A stretch of DNA of 64,000 bases from Anaerolineales bacterium (GTDB lineage: Bacteria; Chloroflexota; Anaerolineae; Anaerolineales; UBA11579): NCBI GenBank assembly GCA_020059485.1, contig JAGVCA010000016.1:115890-179889 (forward strand), written 5' to 3'. This document shows, one piece after another, positions 43,061 through 52,118 of this stretch. The first letter of the stretch is position 1. Each line of letters begins with the position of its first letter. Below the pieces are notes generated by a model, which did no database searches, was not told the DNA's origin, and saw only the letters and a program-made list of their open reading frames with translations. The translations under genes and the position numbers were made by a program.

Positions 43061-44605
43061 ATGACCGAACCTAAACAGATCGACCAACTTGCCGCCAAGG
43101 CCAGGCTGGGGGGCGGCCAGCCGCGGATAGAAGCCCAGCACGCCAAAGGCAAACTTACCGCCAGAGAACGGCTGAAACGGCTGCTGGATCCCGGATCCTT
43201 TGTGGAAACCGACCTGTTTGTGCTGCCAATGGGGCAAATGGCAGGCAGGAATGGATCGACCGAAAACCACACCGATGGCGTCGTGACCGGCTGGGGCAAG
43301 ATCGACAACCGATTGGTATATGTCTATGCGCAGGATTTCACCATCCTGGGCGGCTCTCTGGGCGAAGCCCACGGCCTCAAGATCGCCCGCCTGCTCGATC
43401 TGGCCCACCAGAGCGGCGCGCCGGTCATCGGCCTCTACGATTCCGGCGGCGCCCGCATCCAGGAAGGAGTCGACTCCCTGGCTGCCTGCGGCGAGATCTT
43501 CACCCGCAACGTGCGCTCATCCGGGATCATCCCCCAACTGGCTCTGATCATGGGGCCTTGCGCCGGCGCGGCGGTCTATTCTCCAGCTCTGATGGATTTC
43601 GTCTTCATGGAAGAGCAGAACGCCTACATGTTCCTGACCGGCCCGGATGTCGTTAAGGCTGTCACGCACGAAGACGTCGATTTCAATACGCTCGGCGGCG
43701 CAAGGCTGCATGCCGGCCAGAGCGGTGTGTCGCATTTCCTGGCGGGAAATGAAGCCGAAATGCTGGATCAGGCCAGAGGGCTGCTCTCGTACCTGCCGTC
43801 CAACAACCTGACGCCTCCACCCTACCAGCTGCCGTCAGATGACCCCAAACGTCAGACGCCCGAACTGTCCCGGATCGTCCCGCTGGAAGAGAACCAGGCC
43901 TACGATGTGGTCCAGGTGATCGAAACGATCGCCGATGATGGCCTCTTCCAGGAAGTGCACCGGGACTTCGCCCGCAATATCGTGGTTGGCTTTGCCAGGA
44001 TGGACGGACATCCGGTCGGGTTCGTCGCCAACCAGCCGTTGGTGCTGGCCGGCGTGCTGGATATCGACGCATCCGATAAAGCAGCCCGATTCATCCGCTT
44101 CTGCGATTCCTTCCACATCCCGCTGGTAACACTGGTGGACACGCCGGGATTTTTGCCCGGCACCGCCCAGGAAGCCGGCGGCGTCATCCGCCATGGTGCC
44201 AAGATGATCTTCGCTTACGCCGAGGCCAGTGTGCCAAAGGTCTCTCTGATCCTGCGCAAAGCCTTCGGCGGGGCGTACATCGTGATGAGTTCCAAACATC
44301 TGCGCGGAGATATCAACTTTGCCTGGCCGCAGGCCAACATTGCCGTGATGGGCCCGGAAGGGGCAGTCAATATCCTCAACCGGCGCGAGCTGGCCGAGGC
44401 TGACGACCCCGATAACATGCGGAAGGAAAAGATCCAGGAATACCGGCAGAAATTTGCCCATCCCTTCACCGCGGCCGCCCGAGGGTATGTCAATGATGTT
44501 TTCGACCCATCCGAAACCCGGATCAAATTGATCCAGGCACTGGAAGGGCTGCAGGACAAACGTCAGGCCACCGCAGCCCGTAAACACGGCAACATCCCTT
44601 TGTAA
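43061..44605 (+). CDS. Acyl-CoA carboxylase, carboxyltransferase subunit (PccB/AccD5-like)
   Basis: The subunit transfers carboxyl from biotin to acetyl- or propionyl-CoA. The 514-residue protein has the N-terminal carboxyltransferase half (KGKLTARERLKRLLDPGSFVETD, GRNGSTENHTDGVVTGWGKID, GARIQEGVDSL, MGPCAGAAVYSPALMDF) and the C-terminal half (LVDTPGFLPGTAQEAGGVIRHGAK, FGGAYIVMSSKHLRGDINFAWPQA, AVMGPEGAVNIL). Both are of the fused beta type used by PCC and actinobacterial ACC. It is first of three genes divergent from the megasynthase. Whether the product is malonyl- or methylmalonyl-CoA cannot be decided by eye. No strong ribosome-binding site is seen. Confidence 0.93.
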   Translation: MTEPKQIDQLAAKARLGGGQPRIEAQHAKGKLTARERLKRLLDPGSFVETDLFVLPMGQMAGRNGSTENHTDGVVTGWGKIDNRLVYVYAQDFTILGGSLGEAHGLKIARLLDLAHQSGAPVIGLYDSGGARIQEGVDSLAACGEIFTRNVRSSGIIPQLALIMGPCAGAAVYSPALMDFVFMEEQNAYMFLTGPDVVKAVTHEDVDFNTLGGARLHAGQSGVSHFLAGNEAEMLDQARGLLSYLPSNNLTPPPYQLPSDDPKRQTPELSRIVPLEENQAYDVVQVIETIADDGLFQEVHRDFARNIVVGFARMDGHPVGFVANQPLVLAGVLDIDASDKAARFIRFCDSFHIPLVTLVDTPGFLPGTAQEAGGVIRHGAKMIFAYAEASVPKVSLILRKAFGGAYIVMSSKHLRGDINFAWPQANIAVMGPEGAVNILNRRELAEADDPDNMRKEKIQEYRQKFAHPFTAAARGYVNDVFDPSETRIKLIQALEGLQDKRQATAARKHGNIPL

Positions 44606-44632
44606 TTATCCCTATATTTACAGGAGCATCCA

Positions 44633-46132
44633 ATGAAAGTATTAGTCGCCAACCGAGGAGAGATTGCCATTCGAGTGATGCGCGCCTGCCGGGAGCTGGG
44701 CTTCTCAGCCGTGGCAGTCTACTCCGATGCCGACCGCGGCGCTTTGCACACCCGATATGCAGACGAAGCAGTACATATCGGCCCGGCTGCTGCCCGCGAC
44801 AGTTACCTGAATATCGACAAGGTGATCGCAGCCGCGCTCGAAAAGAAGGCCGACGCCATCCATCCCGGATACGGTTTCCTCTCCGAAAACCAGGAATTTG
44901 CCGCCAGGGTGGAAGCAGCCGGCATGATCTTCATCGGCCCGCGCCCGGAAACGATCGCCATGACCGGCGACAAACTGGAAGCCCGCCGGATCGCCCGTTT
45001 GGCAGGTCTGCCGGTACTCTCCGGCCCGGACGTGCCGATTGGTGAGGGCAATGAAGATGACCTCAACCGGATGGTTGCGGAGCAAGACGAGTTCCCGGTG
45101 ATAGTCAAAGCCATCCTGGGCGGTGGTGGGCGCGGCATCCGCCTGGCCCACAACAAATCCGAACTCAAGAAGATGATCCGCCAGGCGCAGCGCGAATCGA
45201 TGAGCTCATTTGGCGCTGACGGCATCTATCTCGAACCCTTCATCGACCGGGCCCGCCATATCGAGGTCCAGATCATCGGCGACGGCCAGGGGAACGTACT
45301 GGTATTGGGCGAACGCGAGTGCTCCATCCAGCGCCGCCGCCAAAAATTGATCGAGGAGGCTCCCGCCCCCAACCTGAGCAGCGAACAACGGCAGCAGGTC
45401 CACGCCTATGCCCACCAGCTCGGCGTCGCCCTGAACTACCGCAGCCTGGGGACAGTCGAGTTCCTGCTTGACCGCAAAGGCAATTTCTATTTCATCGAAG
45501 TCAATCCCCGCATCCAGGTCGAACACCCGGTCAGCGAGGTCGTGCTGGGTATCGACTTGCTCCGGCTGCAGCTCCGATTAGCCTTGACCGGCGATATGAA
45601 GTACACCCAGGACCAGATCGTGGTGCGCGGCGCGGCCATTGAGGCCCGCATCCTGGCAGAGGACCCGGCCAACGACTTCATGCCAGCAACTGGCCGCATC
45701 GCTTACGTCCAGGAACCGGACGGGCCCGGCATCCGGGTGGACAGCGCCATATTCCAGGGAATGGAGATCACCACCGATTACGATTCGCTGATCGCCAAGG
45801 TGATCGTGTGGGGCGAGGACCGCGAAGCCGCCATCGGCCGCCTGACCCGTGCGCTGCAGGAGTTCCAGATCAGCGGCGTCCCAACGTCAATGGATTTCAT
45901 CACCCGGATCATCTCGCAAGAGAGTTTCATCCACGGCCGGGTGGATACCACCTTCCTCGACACTTTCAAGCCCCGCATGGCAGACCGTTCTGAGGCACTG
46001 GAAAAAGTGGCCGCGATTGCGGCTGCGCTGGCCATGCACCGGGAGAAACACCGCCGCCAGACAGTATCCGCTGCGCCAGAGAGCAACTGGCGCAAGACCG
46101 CCTGGGCCGAGCAGATGCGCGGGTTGATCTAG
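44633..46132 (+). CDS. accC: Biotin carboxylase subunit of acyl-CoA carboxylase
   Basis: It carboxylates biotin on the carrier protein using bicarbonate and ATP. The 499-residue protein shows the ATP-grasp fold: MKVLVANRGEIAIRVMRACRELG, HPGYGFLSENQEFA, VIVKAILGGGGRGIRLA (Gly-rich ATP loop), HIEVQIIGDGQGNVLVLGERECSIQRRRQKLIEEAPAP, FYFIEVNPRIQVEHPVSE, and YDSLIAKVIVWGEDREAAI near the C-terminus. Length is slightly above the usual 450. AGGAG lies eight bases before the ATG and the gap to the previous gene is 27 bases, so it is in the same operon. Confidence 0.95.
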   Translation: MKVLVANRGEIAIRVMRACRELGFSAVAVYSDADRGALHTRYADEAVHIGPAAARDSYLNIDKVIAAALEKKADAIHPGYGFLSENQEFAARVEAAGMIFIGPRPETIAMTGDKLEARRIARLAGLPVLSGPDVPIGEGNEDDLNRMVAEQDEFPVIVKAILGGGGRGIRLAHNKSELKKMIRQAQRESMSSFGADGIYLEPFIDRARHIEVQIIGDGQGNVLVLGERECSIQRRRQKLIEEAPAPNLSSEQRQQVHAYAHQLGVALNYRSLGTVEFLLDRKGNFYFIEVNPRIQVEHPVSEVVLGIDLLRLQLRLALTGDMKYTQDQIVVRGAAIEARILAEDPANDFMPATGRIAYVQEPDGPGIRVDSAIFQGMEITTDYDSLIAKVIVWGEDREAAIGRLTRALQEFQISGVPTSMDFITRIISQESFIHGRVDTTFLDTFKPRMADRSEALEKVAAIAAALAMHREKHRRQTVSAAPESNWRKTAWAEQMRGLI

Positions 46133-46151
46133 CCCCGCCCGAAAGGCGAAT

Positions 46152-46640
46152 ATGTCCGTTTACCGGATCTTCATCGGAGAGAACGAGTACCAGATCGAGA
46201 TCACCGAGACCGGCATCCGTATCAATGGAGAGGAGATCGAAGCCGATCTGCTCCAATTGAACGAAGCCGGCCTTTATCTGTTGAACCACGGGGACGACAA
46301 ACTGGAACTGCATCTGGCATTTCTGGGCAAAAACACCTACGTGGTGATGGCAGATGGCCAGCAGATCGAAGCCCAGGTGGAAACGAACCTTAGCCAAGCC
46401 CGCCGCACCACCGGCGCGCTGAAAGATGCCAAATCCATCACTGCCCCGATGCCGGGCATCGTGATCGAAGTGCCGGTCAAGCTGGGAGATACTGTCCGGG
46501 AGGGGGATGTGGTCTGTATCCTGGAATCAATGAAAATGCAAATGGTCATTCAGGCGCCATCCGCCGGGACAGTGGTTGAACTGGCTGCCAAACCGGACAC
46601 CAGCGTCAATAAGGACGAATTGCTTGTCAGGTTGGAGTGA
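46152..46640 (+). CDS. Biotin carboxyl carrier protein of acyl-CoA carboxylase
   Basis: The 162-residue protein ends in a biotinyl domain, ITAPMPGIVIEVPVKLGDTVREGDVVCILESMKMQMVIQAPSAGTV, with the biotinylated Lys128 in ESMKM (Ser replaces the usual Ala of EAMKM). The N-terminal 90 residues form a beta-rich domain like that in PCC-type carriers, and a linker with SQARRTTGALKDAKS joins the two. It closes the three-gene operon 19 bases after accC. Its stop is only seven bases from the stop of the convergent lipoprotein gene, with no visible terminator. Confidence 0.92.
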   Translation: MSVYRIFIGENEYQIEITETGIRINGEEIEADLLQLNEAGLYLLNHGDDKLELHLAFLGKNTYVVMADGQQIEAQVETNLSQARRTTGALKDAKSITAPMPGIVIEVPVKLGDTVREGDVVCILESMKMQMVIQAPSAGTVVELAAKPDTSVNKDELLVRLE

Positions 46641-46647
46641 TCTTCGA

Positions 46648-47586
46648 TCAGTCCGGGTCCTGACGCTGGTCGGCCGGAATGAACCGGACCAGACCGAAAC
46701 GGGTCAGTCCGACAGCCCCCAACGAAGCGATCGACAGCGGTATGATCAAAATCCCAGCCCCAAAGCCTGGGAGTACCGCCAGGACACCCTGGACCAGCAG
46801 CAATACCACCATCCCGGCTGCCGCCTGCAGCGGCAAAGAAGAAAGCCGCGACAACCGTCGGGCTAGCAATTTTCCGATCGCCACCCCTGCGGCTACCCAT
46901 CCAAACAGAACGGCAATGCCCAGCAATGCCAATCCCAGCATGGACACGGGAAACAGGATCACGGTAAACATCATCTGCACGATCAAGCTCAAGCCCACCA
47001 GAAAGATTAATATCCCCAGAGCCAGCGAGGGTAGCCAATGCTCAAATAGCGCAATCGCAACACGCTTCAGCGGCGCGGACAGACCTCTCCCCAGGGCAGC
47101 AGCCAGTAGCACCAGAAATACCGCCTGTCCAAGACGCCAGCCGGGCGAGGCGTCCGTGATAAAGTTGCGCTGTCCCTGATCCGGCAGTTGGCTGGCGCTC
47201 TCCAACAGTTCGCCTCTGATATATGCCGAGGGATCAACAGTTGCGTTACTACCGCCCAGGAGTACGTCTCCGAAGATCTCAGCAGTCGGGCCGATTCGCA
47301 GATCCCCAGAAAGGGCGGATATATCGCCTTCCACTATTCCATCGATCCAGACCGTACCGCCGATCTGGTAAATATCCCCGACCAGAGTGCCGCCGCCTTT
47401 GACCGTCAAGCTGCCAGTCCCAATTGCCACTAAGGCAGACTCCTGCTGGCCTGCCGGGATCACCAAATCGCCATCCAGGACTAGTTTGGCGCTGTAGACC
47501 CCGGCTTGCTCGCAACCCGATAACCATGCTGCCAAACAGATCAAGATTGCCGTTATCAGTAGATGACGTATTCGGTATGACTTCAT
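46648..47586 (-). CDS. Bactofilin-like (polymer-forming) membrane lipoprotein
   Basis: I start this at 47586 (MKSYRIRHLLITAILICLAAWLSGCEQ), giving a lipoprotein signal with Cys at LSGC. The ORF-track start 120 codons earlier is an out-of-frame reading of the MFS gene. After the lipobox a right-handed beta-helix-like stretch follows, GSLTVKGGGTLVGDIYQIGGTVWIDGIVEGDISALSGDLRIGPTAEIFGDVLLGG, as in bactofilins and DUF583-type proteins. The C-terminal half has about four to five membrane helices. It overlaps the MFS gene by ATGA, so the pair is coupled. Role unknown; envelope structure is plausible. Confidence 0.72.
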   Translation of the reverse strand: MKSYRIRHLLITAILICLAAWLSGCEQAGVYSAKLVLDGDLVIPAGQQESALVAIGTGSLTVKGGGTLVGDIYQIGGTVWIDGIVEGDISALSGDLRIGPTAEIFGDVLLGGSNATVDPSAYIRGELLESASQLPDQGQRNFITDASPGWRLGQAVFLVLLAAALGRGLSAPLKRVAIALFEHWLPSLALGILIFLVGLSLIVQMMFTVILFPVSMLGLALLGIAVLFGWVAAGVAIGKLLARRLSRLSSLPLQAAAGMVVLLLVQGVLAVLPGFGAGILIIPLSIASLGAVGLTRFGLVRFIPADQRQDPD

Positions 47587-48848
47587 ATCTGTGTCACTTT
47601 CTGCTTCGAAAAAAATGCCAGCAGGATGAGGGCGATAAAGGCCAAGAAGGCCAATGAATCCACAATATTCAGATGCCTGTCGAGGGGCATCTGGTTCGCC
47701 TCCCAGTACACTGCCAGCGCGGTGCTTATAAAGGTGGCAAACCAGCCGGAAAAAGCAACCCCAATGCCTGTGTTGAAGCCGGCGTTTTTCGGCGTGGAGA
47801 GATCTGCCCACAACGCAAAATTCACAACTGTGTAGATCGAGACGGCTACGGCATACAGAACAGGCATCGACAGCGGCAAGGACTGACCTGCAAACCGCAG
47901 TGAGAAGGTGTACATCAGGTGAACAAGGGCAAAGATCCCGAAGATCCAATAAAACAAGCTGCGGACATCCAACGCATCATAAAGCACCCCTGCCGCCAGC
48001 GCGCCAACTACATGGGTGATACCCAGCACCGCGCGGATCCACAATTCGTCAGACTGCCAAGCACTGGCCATGAAAAGCGGCGTTTCCAGCATCCGTAAAA
48101 AACCGAGGCTGTCGATAAAGAACACCACGAACATCAGAAGAATAAAAGCAAACAACGGGCTGTTGCTGAATTTACGTCCCTGATTGCGCAAAGCATAACG
48201 CCCCCGAAAATATGCCTGATCCAGATGCCGCAACTCAAAATATCCCCAGAAAGGCCAGGGCAGGAATGCCAACAGGCCCAAGACTGCCGCTCCGGGCGGC
48301 ATGATCCATAATAGCGGTTGAGTCAGTGCCTCAAGCGTCCAATTTGAGGGCAATAGATTGGCAGTCAGATACGCGATCGAAGTGATCAGGGCGGCCGCCT
48401 CCCCGCGCCACCGGCGTGGTACCAGGTCGACCGTCATACTGAATGTAACCGGCACACCCACACCCAGCGCAACCGCACAGACAACCAACCAGATCAGAAA
48501 AACGGCCTCGTCGCGGATGTGTAGGGAGAAGAAGGTCAGCCCAGTCTGGGCTGCGACCACTGCGAAAGCCAGGCGGGCCCGCAGCCGCAGATTGGATCCC
48601 CAGGCGCGCCTCCTCGACCACCAACCAACCGAAATCGCGATCCCCGCAGTCAGAATCGCCAGCAAAGCCATATGCCCTGCCACCCGGGTCCTCGGTAAAT
48701 CCAGCACCCGCTCTCCCAGATCGATCAGACCCAATTGCACAAAGGTCAGGTTGTAATAATACCCGACCGCCATGATGCCAATGAAAAAAGCTGCCCCAAA
48801 AAAGTCGTGCAGTCTGCTTGGTTGGCTGGGTTGCTGGGTCATTAACAT
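47583..48848 (-). CDS. Major facilitator superfamily transporter
   Basis: The 421-residue protein has about twelve hydrophobic segments and MFS-like loops, for example GWWSRRRAWGSNLRLRARLAF between helices 2 and 3, and VPRRWRGEAAALITSIAYLTANLLPSNW. No substrate-specific motif is recognised. The start is one of two close ATG codons (MLMTQQ). It sits between a GNAT gene and the bactofilin-like gene on the same strand, with tight spacing on both sides. It could be a drug or metabolite exporter; the sequence gives no more. Confidence 0.78.
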   Translation of the reverse strand: MLMTQQPSQPSRLHDFFGAAFFIGIMAVGYYYNLTFVQLGLIDLGERVLDLPRTRVAGHMALLAILTAGIAISVGWWSRRRAWGSNLRLRARLAFAVVAAQTGLTFFSLHIRDEAVFLIWLVVCAVALGVGVPVTFSMTVDLVPRRWRGEAAALITSIAYLTANLLPSNWTLEALTQPLLWIMPPGAAVLGLLAFLPWPFWGYFELRHLDQAYFRGRYALRNQGRKFSNSPLFAFILLMFVVFFIDSLGFLRMLETPLFMASAWQSDELWIRAVLGITHVVGALAAGVLYDALDVRSLFYWIFGIFALVHLMYTFSLRFAGQSLPLSMPVLYAVAVSIYTVVNFALWADLSTPKNAGFNTGIGVAFSGWFATFISTALAVYWEANQMPLDRHLNIVDSLAFLAFIALILLAFFSKQKVTQI

Positions 48849-48859
48849 CCTGAATATGA

Positions 48860-49879
48860 TTAGATCGACTGGGTAGACAGGTCCTTGCCCGGGCGCAGCA
48901 CTTTGGCAAAAGATTCATACTGGCGAGTGACAGACATCCCGGCTTTTTCATACAGTCTGGTTGCTCCGGTCAGGCTGGCGGTATCCACATCCAGCCCAAC
49001 CCGCTTGGCCTCTTTGTCGTATAGCTTTCGGAAGGAATGCCGCAGCAATGCCAGTCCCAGGCCGCGCTTGCGCCAGGCTCGGCGGACCCCAAGCACATTG
49101 ATATACCCCATCTCAGGGTCCTCGACAGTGGTGGTAGCGCACAGCGAAAATCCGGCCACTTCGTCCCCATCCATGGCCACAAACTGCACTTCCGGATCAA
49201 AATGCGGGTCCTTGTCCATCATATACTGCAGCGCTTCCATGATCTTGTCCAGCGGCTCTTCCACATACCCAAAGTGGTCCTGGAAGGAATCCTGGTAAGC
49301 CAGCACCACCTGTTCCAGTTCCGTTTTCTGGTCAAATGGCCGGATACCGATCCCGGCCGGGATCTCCGGTTCGGCCGGCCGTTCGCCCAGTTCGATCACC
49401 ATCTCTTGAAAATAACGGACGACCGCCATCCCATGCCGGGCATAAAGATCACGGGCAAAAGCATCCTTCGTATCAATACCGCAGCGCATCAACACCTCAG
49501 CATCGGGCGGCGCTTGGTCAATGTATTGACGGGCACGCGCTTCTCCCCATGCGAGAATGGCATCTGGAAGCGCTCCTAGCTGATGGTCCGGGAGCACCCG
49601 CAGCTGGTGGCGGACGTGAACATACGGCGCATGGCAGTTGACCGAGCCATAGCCTACCAGTTCGCCGCCAGGGGAAAACACCAGGCGGACATTCTTAAGC
49701 CGGTCAAAATCCGGTGACTGCCACAGGTTCTCGAAATCGATCGGTTCCGCAACATTCCGACCGCTGATCAATTGGGAACAATGGTTGAACAGCCCAGCGA
49801 CCGCCGGAGCATCTTCAATCTCCGGGGTCCGCACAGAATAATCAGTCAAATTTGAGAAAGCCTGATCCGGGTTCGTCAT
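48860..49879 (-). CDS. Tandem GNAT-type acetyltransferase
   Basis: The 339-residue protein looks like two GNAT folds in a row (like mycothiol synthase in plan). The second, better preserved copy has FVAMDGDEVAGFSLCATTTVEDPEMGYINVLGVRRAWRKRGLGLALLRHSFRKLYD with the acetyl-CoA pyrophosphate loop RKRGLG (about residue 265), followed by GLDVDTASLTGATRLYEKAGM. The N-terminal copy (YSVRTPEIEDAPAVAGLFNH..LVFSPGGELVGYGSV) is degenerate. CAGGAGG precedes the ATG. The substrate is unknown. Confidence 0.85.
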   Translation of the reverse strand: MTNPDQAFSNLTDYSVRTPEIEDAPAVAGLFNHCSQLISGRNVAEPIDFENLWQSPDFDRLKNVRLVFSPGGELVGYGSVNCHAPYVHVRHQLRVLPDHQLGALPDAILAWGEARARQYIDQAPPDAEVLMRCGIDTKDAFARDLYARHGMAVVRYFQEMVIELGERPAEPEIPAGIGIRPFDQKTELEQVVLAYQDSFQDHFGYVEEPLDKIMEALQYMMDKDPHFDPEVQFVAMDGDEVAGFSLCATTTVEDPEMGYINVLGVRRAWRKRGLGLALLRHSFRKLYDKEAKRVGLDVDTASLTGATRLYEKAGMSVTRQYESFAKVLRPGKDLSTQSI

Positions 49880-49909
49880 TAGGTCCTCCTGGTCCGGGTT
49901 GGTTTTTTC

Positions 49910-49924
49910 GCATTTATACCAGAA
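49910..49924 (-). promoter_or_regulatory. Candidate -10 region for the GNAT gene
   Basis: On the minus strand GGTATAAATGCG provides a TATAAA-like -10 box about 35 bases before the GNAT start codon. No clear -35. Confidence 0.35.
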
Positions 49925-49951
49925 AACCTGTCATTCGGTGACTCCTGGCAT

Positions 49952-51118
49952 TCAGCGTAACCTGGCAAATCCAGCCGTCAGTTTTTCCAGCGCCAGTTCA
50001 ATATTCTCAAGCGAATTGGCGAAACACAGTCGCAGATACCCTTCACCATACCGGCCAAAGGATCTCCCCGGCAAGAGGGCAACGCCAGCCTCCTCCAGCA
50101 GGAATTCAGCAATTTGGTCGGATGTCCGTCCGAAGGAGGAAACATTCGGGAAGACATAAAACGCACCCTGTGGGACCCGGCATGACACACCGGGGATGCC
50201 ATTCAGGCCAGCCACCAGCACATCCCGCCGCTTGCGGTAGATCGCCACCATCTGCTCGACCTGTTCCTGGTCTCCCAGGACGGCCTCCACGCCCGCCACC
50301 TGGGTAAAATCGGCCGTCGAACCAACCGAATGGGTCTGCAGCAAGGCCACCCGCTCGGCCAGCGCCACCGGCATGATGCCATACCCCAGCCGCCAGCCGG
50401 TCATCGCATAGGTCTTGGAGAACCCGTCGCAGATGATCGTCCGCTCAAGCATTCTGGGGAGCGCGGCGATCGTCGGGGCGGACCCACCGTACACCAGCCG
50501 AGAGTAGATCTCGTCCGAAAGCACCCACAGGTCGCGTTCAATGGCGGCCGCGGCGATATGCTCCAGGGCAGACAGCGGCATCACACCCCCGGTCGGGTTG
50601 CTGGGTGAGTTCAGCAGGATCAATTTGGTCCGCTCGCTCAGCAGCCGATCAAAGGCCGCCAGGTCGAACGAGAAATCCTGACCTTCGACCAGGGGTACCG
50701 GCACCGGCACGCCGCCAGCCACCTCGATCATCGCCTTATAGGTCGGAAAGCCCGGATCCGGGTAGATGACCTCATCGCCGGGTTCTACCAGCGCCAGGGT
50801 CGGGAAGAATAGCGCCGGTTTCGCACCCGGGCCAACCACGAACTGGGCCGGATCGAAGCGCATCCCGCGGCGGCGCCCGGCATCTTCAGCCACGACCTCG
50901 CGCAGACGGCGGCTGCCGGCTGTCGAGGTGTAGCGGGTGTGTCCATCCCGGATCGCCTGGATGCCGGCATCGGCAATATTCTCAAAGGTCGGGAAGTCCG
51001 GCTGACCGATCTCCAGGTGGATGATCGATCTTCCCTGTGCTTCCAGTTTTTGGGCTTTTTCCAGTACGAAGTAAGCGCCTTCGGGGGCCAGGGATTGAAC
51101 TCGTTTAGCAAATGCCAT
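49952..51118 (-). CDS. PLP-dependent class I/II aminotransferase (AspC-like)
   Basis: The 388-residue enzyme transfers amino groups between amino and 2-oxo acids. Visible motifs: IIHLEIGQPDFPTFENI, YTSTAGSRRLREVVAEDAGRRRG, the LLNSPSNPTGGVM block binding PLP and substrate, LWVLSDEIYSRLVYGG, and the Schiff-base Lys in ICDGFSKTYAMTGWRLGY (about residue 235). The C-terminal GRSFGRYGEGYLRLCFAN holds the substrate-carboxylate Arg. AGGAG precedes the ATG. It is divergent from panB. Aspartate, alanine or aromatic specificity cannot be distinguished here. Confidence 0.9.
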   Translation of the reverse strand: MAFAKRVQSLAPEGAYFVLEKAQKLEAQGRSIIHLEIGQPDFPTFENIADAGIQAIRDGHTRYTSTAGSRRLREVVAEDAGRRRGMRFDPAQFVVGPGAKPALFFPTLALVEPGDEVIYPDPGFPTYKAMIEVAGGVPVPVPLVEGQDFSFDLAAFDRLLSERTKLILLNSPSNPTGGVMPLSALEHIAAAAIERDLWVLSDEIYSRLVYGGSAPTIAALPRMLERTIICDGFSKTYAMTGWRLGYGIMPVALAERVALLQTHSVGSTADFTQVAGVEAVLGDQEQVEQMVAIYRKRRDVLVAGLNGIPGVSCRVPQGAFYVFPNVSSFGRTSDQIAEFLLEEAGVALLPGRSFGRYGEGYLRLCFANSLENIELALEKLTAGFARLR

Positions 51119-51173
51119 ACCTGCTCCTGTGATCGGAAACTGCCGTAATGTAGAGAATGGAGGTATCTGGGAT

Positions 51174-51179
51174 TATAAT
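51174..51179 (+). promoter_or_regulatory. -10 box of the panB operon
   Basis: A perfect TATAAT lies 55 bases before the panB ATG. No good -35 is visible. It would also transcribe the two corrinoid-pathway genes downstream. Confidence 0.5.
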
Positions 51180-51233
51180 AGCTCTGCGCAAGTAACCGGG
51201 GAGGAACTCCCGAATCAATGTCCGGAGGAAACC

Positions 51234-52091
51234 ATGACAGAACGAAAGAAAGTAACCCTGACAACACTGTATAGCAAAGCCGAAAAGGGTGAACCGATCA
51301 GCTGGCTGACCTGTTACGATTACCCGACCGCCTACCTACAGGAGCAAGCGGGGATCGATATGATCCTGGTTGGCGACAGCCTGGGGATGACCATGCTCGG
51401 CTACGACAGCACCCTGCCGGTCACCATGACCGATATGATCCGCCACACCCAGGCCGTGCGGCGCGGCGCGCCGACCGCCTTTCTGATCGGCGATATGCCC
51501 TATATGAGTTACCAGGCCAGCACCGAGGACGCCGTCCGCAACGCCGGCCGGTTCATGGCCGAAGCCTCCTGCGATGCCATCAAGCTGGAAGGCGGTCGTG
51601 AAATGGCCGACCGCATCCGGGCGATCGTGGCTGCCGGCATCCCGGCCTTCGGACATCTCGGCCTGACTCCGCAGAGCGTTGCCGCCCTGGGCGGATTCAG
51701 GCTGCAAGGCAAAGGCGCCGCCCAGGCCAAACGGATCGTGGAAGACGCCCAGATCCTCGAAGAAGCCGGTGCCTGCGCCATCCTGCTTGAGCTGGTCCCC
51801 GACCGGGTGTGCGAGCTGATCACCAAACGCGCCAAAAATTCCCTGATCATGAGCCTCGGCTCAGGGCCGAATGCCCACGGCCAGCTGCTGATCTACCACG
51901 ACATGTTCGGGCTGTACCCCAAATTCACCCCCAAGATGGCCAAAGTATACGGCAATGCCGGCGAGGTGATCCTCTCCGGGCTGCAGGCCTACAACCAGGA
52001 AGTCAAGGATCAAACCTTCCCGGCAGCCGAGAACTACTTCGGCATGAAAGACGATGAGTTCGAAGCGCTGGTTAAGTCTCTCGACAACTAA
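51234..52091 (+). CDS. panB: 3-methyl-2-oxobutanoate hydroxymethyltransferase
   Basis: PanB adds a hydroxymethyl group from 5,10-methylene-tetrahydrofolate to 2-oxoisovalerate, the first committed step to pantothenate and hence CoA. The start at 51234 (MTERKKVTLTTLYSKAEKG) is set by the excellent GGAGGAAACC before it; the ORF-track start has no support. Motifs: WLTCYDYPTAYLQEQAGIDMILVGDSLGMTMLGYDSTLPVT, MPYMSYQAS, AIKLEGG, and PAFGHLGLTPQ. The 285-residue length is normal. It may share an operon with the folate-linked corrinoid methyltransferase pair 28 bases downstream, linking two C1-folate activities. Confidence 0.95.
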   Translation: MTERKKVTLTTLYSKAEKGEPISWLTCYDYPTAYLQEQAGIDMILVGDSLGMTMLGYDSTLPVTMTDMIRHTQAVRRGAPTAFLIGDMPYMSYQASTEDAVRNAGRFMAEASCDAIKLEGGREMADRIRAIVAAGIPAFGHLGLTPQSVAALGGFRLQGKGAAQAKRIVEDAQILEEAGACAILLELVPDRVCELITKRAKNSLIMSLGSGPNAHGQLLIYHDMFGLYPKFTPKMAKVYGNAGEVILSGLQAYNQEVKDQTFPAAENYFGMKDDEFEALVKSLDN

Positions 52092-52118
52092 ACACAATGC
52101 ATTTCAGGAGATGAGCAC

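Noticed and set aside
46648-47949. 433-residue version of the bactofilin-like protein with a long N-terminus
   Set aside because: The first 121 residues are an out-of-frame reading of the MFS gene; the lipoprotein start at 47586 with ATGA overlap is clearly better.
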